The translations under genes were made by a program, and so were the position numbers. From positions 12,829,101 to 12,893,100 of the forward strand of contig CM055906.1 in the NCBI GenBank assembly GCA_029582155.1: a stretch of 64,000 nt of DNA. The letters run 5' to 3'. Below are positions 43,786 through 57,261 of the stretch, one piece after another. Positions within the stretch are counted from its first letter, which is position 1. Each line of letters starts with the position of its first letter. Origin of the DNA: Panopea generosa. Its lineage: Eukaryota > Mollusca > Bivalvia > Adapedonta > Hiatellidae. The notes under the pieces were generated by a model. It saw only the letters and a program-made list of their open reading frames with translations. It was not told the DNA's origin and did no database searches.

Positions 43786-44164
43786 AATGGCAAGTAATAT
43801 ATTTCCGTTCCGGAGAGTGGGTGGAATTTGCCGCTCAACGATTTAACACTCATTATAGGAGAGTTATTTTTAGAGATACTATTATAACACCCTGCCTGCA
43901 ATATTACTTTTCCAGCAATATATTGAAAGATTAAATGTACGTTGAACTATGTTTATATTCTTTGTCAGTATGTGTTTTTTGTTTACTGTACTTTCATTCC
44001 TCTTTATTTTCTGTCTTTAAACTTTCTTTAATTAAAAAACTTATGAATGCTGGCGGGACAAATCGGATACACATTTGAAATGAAAATACAATTGTCTTTG
44101 ATGTGTATGTATCACAGGTTCACGGGACCGCGTCTCGGATTTGTAATGTGCCCTACACAGACAG

Positions 44165-47100
44165 GTGTTAGTCGATGTTAAGTCACACTGCTACACATCC
44201 AAACGGGAGTCGCTGTTAGGTCACACTGCTACACATCCAGAAGGTCACACTGCTACACAGCCAGATGGGATTCGCTGTTAGGTCACGCTGCTAAACGGCC
44301 AGGTTGGAGTCGTTTTTAGGTCACACTGCTACACAGCAAGGTGGGAGTCACTGTTAGTTCACATTGGTACACATCCAGAATGGGATCGCTGTTAGGTCAC
44401 ACTGCTACACAGCAAGGTGGGAGTCGCCGTTAGGACACACTGCTACACATCTAGGTTTGAATCGCTGATAGGTCACACTGCTACACAGTCAGGTTGGATT
44501 AGCTGTTAGGTCACACTACTATACAAACCGGTGGGAGTCGCTGTTAGGTCATAATGCTACACAGCCAAGTGGTAGTCCTATTAGGCCACACTGCTACACA
44601 GTCAGGTGGGAGTCGCTGTTATGTCACATTTCTACACGGCCAGATGGGAGTCGCTGATAGGTCACACTGCTACACAGACAGGTGGAAGTCGGTGTTATCA
44701 CACTGCTACACATCAAGGTGGGAGTCGCTGTTAGGTCACACTGCTACACTGCCAGGTTGAAGTCGTTGTTAGGTCACACTCATACACAGCCAGATAGGAT
44801 TCGCTGTTAGGTCACACTGCTACACAGCCAAGTGGGAGTCGCTGTTAGGTCACGCTGCTACACACCATTGTGGGAGTTGCTGTTAGGTCACACTGCTACC
44901 CAGCCAGATGGGAGTTGCTGTTAGGTCACACTACTACACAGCCAGGTGGAAGTCGCTGCTAGGCCACACTGCTACTCAGCCAAGTTTGAGTCGCTGTGAG
45001 GCCACACTACTACACAGCCAGGTGGGAGTCGCTGTAAGGTCACACTGCTACACAGCCAGGTTGGTGTCGCTGGTAAGTCACACTGCTACACAGGCAGATG
45101 GGAGTCGCTAATAGGTCATACTGCTACACATCCAGGTGGAAGTCGTTGTTAGGTCACACTGCTACACATTCAGGTGGGAACCGCTGTTAAGTCACATTGC
45201 CACACAGCCTGATGGGAGTCGCTGTTAGGTCACACTGCTACACATCCAGGTTGGCGTTGCTGTTAGGTCAAGCTGCTACACAACCAAGTGGTAGTCGCTG
45301 TTAGGTCACGCTGCTACACATCCAGGTTGGAGTAGCTGTTAGGTCACACTGCTACACAGCCACCAGGTGGGATTCACTGTTAGGACACACTACCACACAG
45401 CCAGGTTGGAGTCGCTGTTAAGTCACACTGCTACACATCCAGGTTGCAGTCGCTGTTAGTCACACTGCTACACATCCAGGTTGCAGTCGCTGTTAGTCAC
45501 ACTGCTACACAGCCAGGTGGGAGCCGCTGTCAGGCCACACTGCTACACAGCCAGGTGGGGGTCGCTGTTATGTCACACTGCTACACATCCAGGTGGAAGC
45601 CGCTGTAAGGTCACACTGCTACACAGCCAGATGGGATTCGCTGTTAGGTCGCGCTGCTAAACGGCCAGGTTGGAGTCGTTTTTAGGTCACACTGCTACAC
45701 AGCAAGGTGGGAGTCACTGTTAGTTCACATTGGTTCACATCCAGGTTGCAGTCGCTGTTAGTCACACTGCTACACAGCCAGGTGGGAGCCGCTGTCAGGC
45801 CACACTGCTACACAGCCAGGTGGGGGTCGCTGTTATGTCACACTGCTACACATCCAGGTGGAAGCCGCTGTAAGGTCACACTGCTACACAGCCAGATGGG
45901 ATTCGCTGTTAGGTCGCGCTGCTAAACGGCCAGGTTGGAGTCGTTTTTAGGTCACACTGCTACACAGCAAGGTGGGAGTCACTGTTAGTTCACATTGGTT
46001 CACATCCAGAATGAGATCGCTGTTAGGTCACACTGCTACACAGCAAGGTGGGAGTCGCCGTTAGGACACATTGCTACACATCTAGGTTTGAATCGCTGAT
46101 AGGTCACACTGCTACACAGTCAGGTGGGATTAGCTGTTAGGTCACACTACTATACAAACCGGTGGGAGTCGCTGTTAGGTCATATTGCTACACAGCCAAG
46201 TGGTAGTCCTATTAGGCCACACTGCTACACAGCCAGGTGGGAGTCGCTGTTAGGCTACACTGCTACAGAGCCAAGTTGGAATCGCTGTTAGGTCACACTA
46301 CTACACAGCCAGGTGGGAGTCGCTGTAAGGTCACCCTGCTCTACAGCCAGGTTGGTGTCGCTGGTAAGTCACACTGCTACACAGGCAGATGGGAGTCGCT
46401 AATAGGTCATACTGCTACACATCCAGGTGGAAGTCGTTGTTAGGTCACACTGCTACACATTCAGGTGGGATTCGCTGTTAGGTCACATTGCCACACAGCC
46501 TGATGGGAGTCGCTGTTAGGTCACACTGCTACACATCCAGGTTGGCGTTGCTGTTAGGTCAAGCTGCTACACAACCAAGTGGTAGTCGCTGTTATGCCAA
46601 ACTGTTACACAACCAGATTGGAGTCGCTGTTAGGTCACACTGCTACACTGCCAGTTGGGAGTCGCTGTTAGGTCACACTGCTACACAGCCAGGTGGGAGT
46701 CGCTGTTATGCCAAACTGTTACACAACCAGATTGGAGTCGCTGTTAGGTCACACTGCTACACTGCCAGGTGGGAACCGCTGTTAGGCCATAATGCTACAC
46801 AGCCAAGTGGGAATCGATGTTATGCCACACTGCTACACATACAGGTTGGGGTCGCTGTTAGGTCACACTGCTACACAGCCAGGTGGTAGTCGCCGTTAGG
46901 ACACACTGCTACAGATCCAGGTGGGAGTCGCTGTTAGATCACACAGCTACACATTCAGGTTGGATTAGCTGTTATGTCACGCTGCTACACATCCAGGTGG
47001 GAGTCGTTGTTACGTCACTTTTCTTCACTGCTAGGTGGGAGTCGCTGTAATGTCACACTGCTACACAGCCACGTGGAAATAGCTGTTAGGACACATGGAT

Positions 47101-50100
47101 ACAGATCTAGGTGGGAGTTGCTGTTAGGTCACACAGAAACACATTCAGATGGAATTCGCTGTTAGGTCACACTGCTACACAGTCAGGTGAGAGTCGCTGT
47201 TAGGTCAAACTGCTAAAGAGCCAGGTGGGATTCGCTGTTAGGTCAAACTGCTAAAGAGCCAGGTGGGATTCGCTGTTAGTTCACGTTGCTACACATCAAG
47301 GTGGGAGTCGCTGTTAGGTCACACTGCTACACAGCCAGATGGGAGTCGCTGTGAGGTCACACTGCTAAACAGCCATGTGGGAGTCGCTGTTAGGACACAT
47401 GGATAAAGATCTAGGTGGGAGTCGCTGTTAGGTCACACTGCTACACAGCCAGACGGGAGTCGCTGTTAGGTCACATTGCTACACAGCCAGGTGGGTGTCG
47501 CTGTTACGCCACACTGTTACACAACCAAGTTGGAGTCGCTGTTAGGTCACACTGTTACACAGCCAGTAGGGATTTGCTCTTAGGTTGAAGTCGTTGTTAA
47601 GTCAAACTGCAAGACATTAAGGTGGGTAAGGTGGGATACGCTGTTAGGTCACATTGCTACACAGCCAAATGGGAGTCGCTGTTAGGTCACACTGCTACAC
47701 ATCCAGATTAGAGTCGCTGTTAGGTCACGCTGCTACACAACCAGGTGGGAGTCGCTATTAGGTCACGCTGCTACACATACAGGTTGGAGTCGCTTTTAGG
47801 TCATACTGCTACACAGCCAGGTGGGAGTCACTGTTAGTTCACACTGCTACACAATCAGGTTGGAGTCACTGTTAGGTGACGCTGCTACACATCCAGGTGG
47901 CAGTCCCTGTTAGGACACGCTGCTACACAGCCTGGTGGGAATCGCTTTAGACCACACTGCTACACAACCAGGTGGGAGTCGCTGTAAGAAGACACTGCTA
48001 CACAGCCATGTAGGTGTCGCTAGTATGTAACACTGCTACACAGCCAGGTGGGAGTCGCTTTTAGGTCACACTGCTACACAGTCAGGTGGGAGTCGCTGTT
48101 AGGCCACACTGCTACACAGTCAAGTAGGAGTCGCTGTTAGGATACAATGCTACACAGCCAGGTAGGAGTCGGTGTAAGGCCACATTGCTACACAATCAAG
48201 TGGGAATCGCTGTTAGGCCACACTGCTTAAGACCAGGTTGGAGTTGCTGATAGGTCACACTGCTACACAGCCAGGTGGGAGTTGATGCTAGGGCACACTG
48301 CTACAGATCCAAAAGGGAGTCGCTGTTAGGACACACTGCTACACAGCCAGGTGGGAGTTGATGCTAGGGCACACTGCTACAGATCCAAGAGGGAGTCGCT
48401 GTTAGGACACACTGCTACAGATCCAAGTTGGAGTCGCTGTTAGGTCACACTGCTACACTGTCAGGTAGGAGTCGCTTTTAGATCACATTTCTACACAACC
48501 AGGTGGGAGTCGCTGTTAGGTCACGCTGCTACACAGCCAGGTGGGACACACTGCTACAGATCCAGGTGGGAGTCACTGTTAGGTCACACAGCTATACATT
48601 CATGTGGGGTTCGCTGTAAGGTCACTCTGCTACACAGTCAGGATGGAGTTGCTGTTAGGTCACACAGCTACACATTCAGGTTGGATTCGCTGTTTGACCA
48701 CACTGGTACACAGCCAAGTGGGAGTCGATGTTAGGACACACTGCTACACAGTCAGGTGGGAGTTGCCGTTAGGTCACACTGCTACACAGCCAGGTGGGAG
48801 TCGATGTTAGGACACACTACTACAGATCCAAGAGGGAATCGCTGTTAGGACACACTGCTATAGATCCAAGTTGGAGTCGCTGTTAGGTCACACTGCTACA
48901 CAGTCAGGTGGGAGTCGCTGTTAGGTCACAATACTACACAGCCAAATGGGAGTCGCTGTTATGTCACACTGCTACACAATCAGGTGGGAGTCGCTGTTAG
49001 GTTTCACTGTTACACAGCAAGGAAGGAGTCGCTGTTAGGCCACACTGCTACACATCCAAGTTGGAGTTGCTGTTAGGCCACATTGCTACACAGCCATGTG
49101 GGAGTCGCTGTTAGGTCACTCTGCTACACAGCCAGGTGGCAGTTGATATTAGGTCACACTGCTACACTTTTAGGTTAGATTCGCTGTAAGGTCACTCTGC
49201 TACACAGTCAGGGTGGAGTTGCTGTTAGGTCACACAGCTACAAATTCAGGTTGGATTCGCTGTAAGGTCACTCTGCTACACAGCCAGGTGGGAGTCACTG
49301 TTAGGTCAAACTGCTACACAGCCAGGTGGGAGTCGCTGTTAAGTCACGCTGCTACACAACCAGGTGGGAGTCGCTGTTAGGTCAAACTGCTACACAGCCA
49401 GGTAAGAGTCGCTGTTAAGTCACGCTGCTACACAGCTAGGTGGGAGTTACTGTTAAGTCACGCTGCTACACAGCCATGTGGCAGTGGCTGTTAAGTCACG
49501 CTGCTACACAGCCAGGTGGTAGTTACTGTTATGTCACGCTGCTGTACAGCTAGGTGGGAGTCGTTGTTAAGTCACGCTGCTACACAGCCAGTTGGGAGTT
49601 GCTGTTAAATCATGCTGCTATACAGCCAGGTGGGAGTTGCTGTTAAGTCACGCTTCTAAACAGCCAGGTGGTAGTTACTTTTAAGTCACGCTGCTATACA
49701 GCTAGGTGGGAGTTGTTGTTAAGTCACGCTGCTACACAGTCAGTTGGGAGTTGCTGTTAAATCAGTCTGCTATACAGCCAGGTGGGAGTTGCTGTTAAGT
49801 CACGTTTCTAAACAGCCATGTGGGAGTCGCTGTTTAATCACGCTGCTATACAGCCAGGTGGGAGTCGCTGTTAAGTCACGCTGATACACAGCCAGTTGGT
49901 TGCCGCTGTTAGGCCACACTGCTACAGAGCCTGGTTTGAGTCGCTGTTAAATCACGTTGCTACATAACCAGTTGGGAGTCGCTGTTAAGTCACGCTGCTA
50001 AACAGCCAAGTTGGAGTCGCTGTTAAGTCACGCTGCTACGCAGCCTGGTTGGAGTCGCTGTTTAACACGCTGCTACACAACCAGGTGGGAGTCGCTGTTA

Positions 50101-53100
50101 AGTCACGCTGCCAAACAGCCAAGTTGGGAGTCGCTGTTTAGTCACGCTGCTACACAGCCAGATGGGAGTCGCTGTTAAGTCACGCTGCCAAACAGCCAAG
50201 TTGAGGTCGCTGTTAAGTCACGCTGTTACACAGCCTGGTTGTAGTCGCTGCTAAACACGCTGCTACACAGCCAGGCGGGAGTTGCTGTTAAGTCACGCTG
50301 CCAAACAGCCAAGTTGGAGTCGCTGTTAAGTCACGCTGTTACAAAGCCTGGTTGGAGTCGCGGTTAAACACGTTGCTACACAGCCAGGCGGGAGTCGCTG
50401 TTAAGTCACGCTGTCAAACAGCCAAGTTGGAGTCGCTGTTAAGTCACACTGCTACACAGCCAAGTGGGAGTCGCTGTTAAACACGCTGTTACACAGCCTG
50501 GTTGGAGTCGCTGTTCAACACGCTGCTAAACAGCCAGGTGGGAGTTGCTGTTAAACACGCTGTTACACAGCCAGGTGGTGTTTCACAGCCTGGTTGGAGT
50601 CGCTGTTAAACACGCTGCTACACTGCCAGGTGGGAGTCGCTGTTAAACACGCTGTTACACAGCCTGGTTGGAGTCGATGTTAAACACGCTTCTACACAGC
50701 CAGGCGGGAGTCGCTGTTAAACAAGCTGTTACACAGCCAGGTTGGAGTCGCTGTTAAACATGCTTCTACACAACCAGGCGGGAGTCGCTGTTAAACACGC
50801 TGCTACACAGCCAGGTGGTGTTTCACAGCCTGGTTGGAGTCGCTGTTAAACACGCTGCTACACTGCCAGGTGGGAGTCGCTGTTAAACACGCTGTTACAC
50901 AGCCTGGTTGGAGTCGATGTTAAACACGCTTCTACACAGCCAGGCGGGAGTCGCTGTTAAACAAGCTGTTACACAGCCAGGTTGGAGTCGCTGTTAAACA
51001 TGCTTCTACACAACCAGGCGGGAGTCGCTGTTAAACACGCTGCTACACAGCCAGGTGGGAGTCGCTGTTAAACACGCTGTTACACAGCCTGGATAGAGTC
51101 GCTGTTAAACACGCTGCTACACAGCCAGGTGGGAGTCGCTGTTAAACACGCTGCTACACAGCCAGATGGGAGTCGCTGTTTAACACGCTACTACTCAGCC
51201 AGGCGGGAGTCGCTGTTACACAGCCAAGTTGGAGTCGCTGTTAAACACGCTGCTGCACAGCCAGTCGTGAGTCGCTGTTAAGTCACGCTGCTACACAGCC
51301 TGGTTGGAGTCGCTGTTAAGTCCTGCTGTACACAGCCTGGTTGGAGTCGCTGTTTAACACGTTGCTACACAGCCAAGTGGGAGTCGCTGTTAATGGAATC
51401 GCTGTTAAGTCACACTGCTACCCAGCCAAGTGGGAGTCGCTGTTAAACACGCTGCTACACAGCCAGGTGGGAGTCGCTGTTAAACACGCTGTTACACAGC
51501 CTGGTTGGAGTCGCTGTTAAACACGCTGCTACACAACCAGGTGGGAGTCGCTGTTAAGTCACGCTTCCAAACAGCCAAGTTGGAGTCGCTGTTAAGTCAC
51601 GCTGCCAATCAGCCAAGTTGGAGTCGCTGTTAAGTCACGCTGTTACACAGCCTGGTTGGAGTTGCTGTTAAACACGCTGCTACACAGCCAGGTGGGAGTC
51701 GCTGTTAAGTCACGCTGCCAAACAGCCAAGTTGGAGTCGCTGTTAAGTCAAGCTGCTACACAGCCTAGTTGGAGTCGCTGTTAAACACGCTGCTACACAG
51801 CTAGGCAGGAGTCGCTGTTAAGTCACGCTGCCAAACAGCCAAGTTGGAGTCGCTGTTAAGTCACGCTGTTACACAGCCTGGTTGTTGTCGCTGCTAAACA
51901 CGCTGCTACACAGCCAGGCTGGAGTTGCTGTTAAGTCATGCTGCCAAACAGCCAAGTTGGAGTCACTGTTAAGTCACGCTGTTACAAAGCCTGGTTGGAG
52001 TCGCGGTTAAACACGTTGCTACACAGCCAGGCGGAAGTCGCTGTTAAGTCACGCTGCCAAACAGCCAAGTTGGAGTCGCTGTTAAGTCACACTTCTACAC
52101 AGCCAAGTGGGAGTCGCTGTCAAACACGCTGTTACACAGCCTGGTTGGAGTCGCTGTTAAACACGCTGCTACACAGCCAGGTGGGAGTCGCTGTTAAACA
52201 CGCTGCTACACAGCCAGGTGGGAGTCGCTGTTAAGCACGCTGTTACACAGCCTGGTTGGAGTCGCTGTTCAACACGCTGCTACACAGCCAGGCGGGAGTC
52301 GCTTTTAAGTCACGCTGTTACACAGTCTGGTTGGAGTCGCTGTTAAGTAATGCTGCTACACAGCCAGACGGGAACCGCTGTTAAGTCACGCTGTTACACA
52401 GTCTGGTTGGAGTCGCTGTTAAGTCACGCTGTTACGCAGCCTGGTTGGAGTCGCTGTTAAACACGCTGCTACACATCCAGGCGGGAGTCGCTGTTAAGTC
52501 ACGCTGTTACACAGTCTGGTTGGAGTCGCTGTTAAGTCACGCTGCTACACAGCCAGGCGGGAGTCGCTGTTAAGTCACGCTGTTACACAGCCTGGTTTGA
52601 GTCGCTGTTAAGTCACGCTGCCAAACAGCCAAGTTGGAGTCGCTGTTAAGTCACGCTGCTACACAGCCAAGTTAGAGTCGCTGTTAAATACGCTATTACA
52701 CAGCCTGGTTGGAGTCGCTGTTAATTCACGCTGTTACACAGCCTGGTTTGAGTCGCTGTTAAGTCACACTGCCAAACAGCCAAGTTGGAGTCGCTGTTAA
52801 GTCACGCTGCTACACAGCCAGGCGGGAGTCGCTGTTACACAGCCAAGTTGGAGTCGCTGTTAAACACGCTGCAACACAGCCAGGCGGGAGTCGCTGTTAA
52901 GTCACGCTGTTACACAGCCTGGTTGGAGTCGCTGTTAAGTCACGCTGTTACACAGCCTGGTTGGAGTCGCTGTTTAACACGCTGCTACACAGCCTGGTTG
53001 GAGTCGCTGTTAAACACGCTGCTACACAGCCAGGTGGGAGTCGCTGTTAAGTCACGCTGCCAAACAGCCAAGTTGGAATCGCTGTTACACAGCCTGGTTG

Positions 53101-53345
53101 GAGTCGCTGTTAAACACGCTGTTACACAGCCTGGTTGGAGTCGCTGTTAACACACTGCTACACAGCCTGGTTGGAGTCGCTGTTAAACACGCTGTTACAC
53201 AGCCTGGTTGGAGTCGCTGTTAAACAAGCTGTTACACAGCCTGGTTGGAGTCGCTGTTAAACACGCTGTTACACAGCCTGGTTGGAGTCGCTGTTAACAC
53301 ACTGCTACACAGCCAGGCGGGTGTCGCTGTTAGGTATCACTGCTA
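44165..53345. repeat. 38-bp minisatellite megarray, 9.2 kb, about 245 copies
   Basis: The unit contains CACTGCTACACAGCCAGGTG and GGAGTCGCTGTTAGGTCA. From 44165 to about 49300 the linker is mostly TTAGGTCACACTGC (38 bp). From about 49300 to 53345 it changes to TTAAGTCACGCTGC and TTAAACACGCTG (36 bp), with alternating CAGCCAGG and CAGCCTGGTT. Block duplications include an apparently identical 240 bp segment at 50571-50810 and 50811-51050, and a segment of about 263 bp starting at 45476 and 45739. Its open frames are repeat artefacts. Confidence 0.98.
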
Positions 53346-53972
53346 TGGATGTAAATTTGGCCTTTTGATAGTCTCCTTCTGTTTTGTAAAAACATTGATT
53401 AAAAATGTGGATGGGAGTTTCCGCTAAATAGTTCAGTTTCTGTTTAGATATCTTGTAATGGAGACAATAACACTATGGCTGCTGGACTATTATATTTCCT
53501 GCAAAATGCCAAGCAATTAACCGATTTATATATCTACACCCTCGATGTAAAAACACCTACGATATAAAATATCCATATGTAAAGGGAACTGTTAAATTAT
53601 CAAACACCAACGACCACTTTAAAACCACTTATTTCTTTTATGGAGAGTTATTTTGAAATACTTTTTCCGTCATCATCTTTATCCCCATACTCGTGTACGA
53701 TACTGACATCAGTTTAATGTAATAAGTCGAAGAAAAATACTCTTTTGAAAATTTTGGTAATTGTGATATTAAAACTTATAAAACCCATAATAATGACGGA
53801 TTGAGATATTTGACAAAGTATACCTAGATATGCTAGTATTAGAAATAAAGATAAACGTAATCTCTATTGATTTGCTATGGAATAATTAAGAGAATATCCT
53901 TCGTATTAGTATTAACCATAACATGTGTTATTATGCTAGCAATTAGTAGACGACTTTACATACAAACAATTG
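53346..53972. other. Unique flank between the 38-bp array and the Mutator-like element
   Basis: AT-rich, no gene or repeat recognised. Confidence 0.4.
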
Positions 53973-54539
53973 TTAAGGTAGTTCGCAGGGTTTACACATG
54001 GGTTTTCGAAAGTCGTCGGATTTTAATGATACTTTCAGTGATTGTTGGAATACATCTTGTCTTTTAAATGATGTTATTTTTTGGCCGAAAATATAGCGAT
54101 TTTGACGTCAGTGGCGCCCTCTGGCGACAAGCCATATATTTGCCGTTTTCTACGTTTCGGCGGTCTAGTTCGATCATTAATTGGCCGATTTTTAAAATAT
54201 AAGCACTCACTTGAGTAGGACACAATCTTATAGGAGTTAAGGTACAGTTGTATGTAATAATAAACATTAATAAGCGCAGTGAACGCTTGTTTATGAATGA
54301 AGGTGATCATTTGCGTACTTATTATGACCTCAAAATGTGTTACAAAATTCCATATCACGCGAAATATACGAGGTAACTTATTTTTTGTTTTCAGTATGTA
54401 CGTCTACGACGAACGGGAAACTTGATGAGGGAATAAAAAAGAGGAGTTTAACCGTGACATTTTTTGCTAAACAACTTATAAAGTTTTTGAATTACTTTAA
54501 TAAACGCAGTTTTTACAGCATCACGTAGACAACGTGGTG
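53973..54539 (+). repeat. Left terminal inverted repeat of the Mutator-like element
   Basis: Matches the complement of 58515-59065. Shared words include AAGGTAGTTCGC, TTTCGAAAGTCGTCGGAT, GCGGTCTAGTTCGATCATTA, CACTCACTTGAGTAGGA-like, AATGAAGGTGATCATTTG, CATATCACGCGAAATATACG and GACGAACGGGAAACTTGATG. Confidence 0.92.
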
Positions 54540-54882
54540 TACTTCATGACAATTATGTTGTTGATATGTTTACTTACTACTTCACTCATTAGAATGTTTA
54601 TAGCTGTATGTGACAATGATCGTTGCCACATTTAATACATTCTAAGCACACCATTTATCTACCTAATTTTTGAACAGAACTATATAGGTGTAAAAGAAAC
54701 TTAAATAAAGCTATCACTACTATCGCTTATGGCCGTATATGTTTCTGTAGCTGATTCACACTACTTTGAATTGCCATGCACCTTCATGCATATCTGAATA
54801 CCGGTCTAATACACTGAAATGACGTCATAACGGTCAAGCGGCATTTTTCTCGCGGATTTACTCTAAATGTAGTAAACATGTC

Positions 54883-55262
54883 ATGCAGTTTAGAAAGAAC
54901 GGACATTTTGTGTATCTAAATATCTTGAAACGGAAATATAAGGCCAAAAACATTCATTTTTCCGGAAGTTCATTTAAAGACAATGAAGATGTTACAGGTG
55001 ACTGTGGTGGCACTAACGAATCTTGGCGCGAAGGAAGGCGTATTATAGAATCGGGATTTTTATAAGACAGACTAAAAGATTGCGCATATTGCAAATAACA
55101 GCTCAGCCTTTATAAGATTGTTGCCGAGAAACAGTTTGGTCTTGGATCAAGATTACACAATTCCTGCCGATACTGTTTAAAGGTGAATCATGTAACAACA
55201 GGGAAAAGACACAAAACGAGGAAAAATGGACCAGTAAAATGTTAACACCAAATTAACTGCAG
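54883..55262 (+). pseudogene. Mutator-like transposase, N-terminal zinc-binding exon (broken)
   Basis: A frame from 54883 encodes WREGRRIIESGFL, then CAYCK and, after FGLGSRLHNS, CRYC, followed by HVTTGKRHK. The order GRRI-(V/I)E, CxxC, LSLY, GLGS, CxxC, TGKRH is what I know of the animal Mutator-like transposase domain. The two CxxC pairs (55081-55092 and 55165-55176) make a zinc ribbon. Stops at 55063 and 55096 and a one-base frameshift near 55240 break it. The frame then continues VNTKLTA to a donor CTGCAG|GTATAG at 55263. Confidence 0.72.
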
Positions 55263-55594
55263 GTATAGTGGAGATTTATATTTTATTGATTACATATACA
55301 AGAAATATCCTTCGTAATATTAAAATGTAACATGTATCTATTATCATCCAGTCAGATAAAGGTTGTTTTGGAGCTATCAGAACTTCTATTGCTAAGAGTA
55401 AAAAATGTTTTTTATTAATTGTGGATAGAAGTTCCGAATTCTGTAATTGTATAAGAAAGTTCTGTAGATTACACATGCACTAAGGCACTATTTTACTTAA
55501 GATGCATAAAAATAACTGTATTTCATTATAAAAGTGTTTGTTTTCTCCATTGTGTATTATTGATATTGTTATACTATTTCTGAAGCTATGCTAG

Positions 55595-55787
55595 ATACCG
55601 GCATAAGTGAGACGCAGATGAATAATGTTTTAGCTGTTTTGAACATTCCTCCTCTACACCATAAATCGCTTAAAGAAAGAGACATCCTTTGAACTGGTAG
55701 CAGAGAAGTCGTGCGATAAAGCAATACAAGAAGATATAGAAGCAGGCGACAGGCTGCAATCAGCCAAGTATTTTAGTTTATACTAAA
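55595..55787 (+). pseudogene. Mutator-like transposase, second exon fragment
   Basis: Acceptor GAAGCTATGCTAG ends at 55594. The leftover G of the first exon plus AT makes Asp, giving DTGISETQMNNVLAVLNIPP, the expected continuation. A frameshift near 55688 shifts to ELVAEKSCDKAIQEDIEA, also in character. The rest of the exon, including the catalytic acidic residues, is absent. A SINE is inserted directly downstream. Confidence 0.65.
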
Positions 55788-55801
55788 TTATTTTAGCTCG
55801 A

Positions 55802-55962
55802 CTACCATGGAAGCTCAGAGCTTATATGAACCGTTCTCGAGTCCGCTTCCTGGGTAGAACCAGTAATGAGTGTTGTTTTATGGGAGGCGTCGAGCTGGGG
55901 ATCGAACCCACAACCTCTTGCGTGAGGGGCCAACACTCTATCTATTAGACTACCGCCCCGCG
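55802..55962 (-). mobile_element. tRNA-derived SINE nested in the Mutator-like element
   Basis: On the minus strand: GCGGTAGTCTAATAGATAGA, GTTGTGGGTTCGATCCCCAG, CCCATAAAACAACACTCATT, ACTGGTTCTACCCAGGAAGC and GACTCGAGAACGG. Same family as 25205-25350 (+). Confidence 0.85.
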
Positions 55963-56070
55963 TTGGTATTTTGTTGATTAAATAAGTTAAAAATTGTATT
56001 TTTGCAGAATTAAAATGACGCAAATAAATGCAAAATAATTTTGACAGGGTTGCAATTCGCATTACCTAAT

Positions 56071-56242
56071 ACAGTTAAACCTGTCCTAAGCAGCAAGTCC
56101 ATGCAGTGAGCAAAAGTGGCCTTTTAAGACAGGATGTTGCTTAGTACAGGTTAGTTTGCGTTGAAAGCATTGAAATGGAAATGTGACTGTTTAAGACAAG
56201 TCGCTGCTTAACAGAGGTTGCCGCTAAAACAGGTTTGACTGT
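56071..56242. mobile_element. TA-flanked MITE, copy 2 (about 172 bp), nested in the Mutator-like element
   Basis: Starts TACAGTTAAACCTGTCCTAA and ends AAACAGGTTTGACTGTA, a 13-of-14 inverted match flanked by TA. The interior AAAAGTGGCCTTTTAAGACA, TTGAAAGCAT and GCTTAACAGAGGT matches copy 1 at 7103-7281. Confidence 0.85.
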
Positions 56243-56243
56243 A

Positions 56244-57261
56244 TCTAATAAAAATTATCTGACCTAAGTTTTATTCAATTATCGGAATGGCATTTAGATG
56301 ATAATGAATTCCAATTCTCCCCACCCATCCATTAGTAAATAAAATGTACAGAAACGTGTTTATAAGACAGGTAGAATAAGAATCAAGCCTTTATTTCTAT
56401 TTTATATGAGTACGAGATATTTTAGATCTTATCTACGTATACTAAAAACGGAAAAAAATATAAAGAAATGAAAATGAATATGAACCGGCGGGCATGCCGA
56501 TTCTTATACAGACTGAAGTAGTAATAATCATAAAATATTCATATTTGTAACAAACGATGATTTGGCGTAGTTGTTAAAGCCGTGAACTGTTGTTCAAGAC
56601 TTCTGGGTTCGGTTCCGGCCAAAGGCTGAACATAACACTTTCTTATATTCAACACCACAGTTAATTTAGTACTTTTAATTAAGTTAAATGATTCCAATAA
56701 TGTAAATAAGTGTTTTAATTGATAAATAAGCATTTCGACACAATCGGTAACACATATAACTACGTCGAATACGATTATCATTCGAGTATGTGCGATTGGA
56801 TATACAATCCTTGTCTGTTTTCAGTATAAAGATCGGGAAATGTACTTTCGATTTAAAACTGAATGCAGTGTTATGTATATAACAATTTACTGGTTAAGAA
56901 CATATCAACCCCGGTTTTGCTGGAGAACTGCCCAAACATACATGTACTTTTCAGAACCAACATTGGAGATTTGCATTCAGGACCTTTATATTATATATAA
57001 ATGTTAATTGTTATTTTATATCATACAAGTAATTAACAGTCTCCGTGATGATTGATATACGACATTGTCTCATTATCATTTGCCTCTCACCGCTGATTCA
57101 AGTTTAATTAAACATTTTTATTACTTATATTACAGACTATTAACATCACATGATAATACATATTTATATATAACATAATAAATTGGATTGATCTACAAGT
57201 TAAAACAACATTAGTTGAAATTCTCCATATCATCAATATCAATATACTTTGTATAACGGAA
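56244..57261. other. Interior of the Mutator-like element with a tRNA-like remnant
   Basis: At 56550-56640 a tRNA-like head (TTTGGCGTAGTTGTTAAAGC, B-box GGGTTCGGTTCC) suggests another SINE fragment. The remainder is AT-rich. I could not find the transposase catalytic region here. Confidence 0.45.

Noticed and set aside
44554..53427. Many open frames of 60-133 codons across the 38 bp array
   Set aside because: All encode the same repeat-derived words (SRC, HCYTARWES and so on) with changing frames due to 36/38 bp units.
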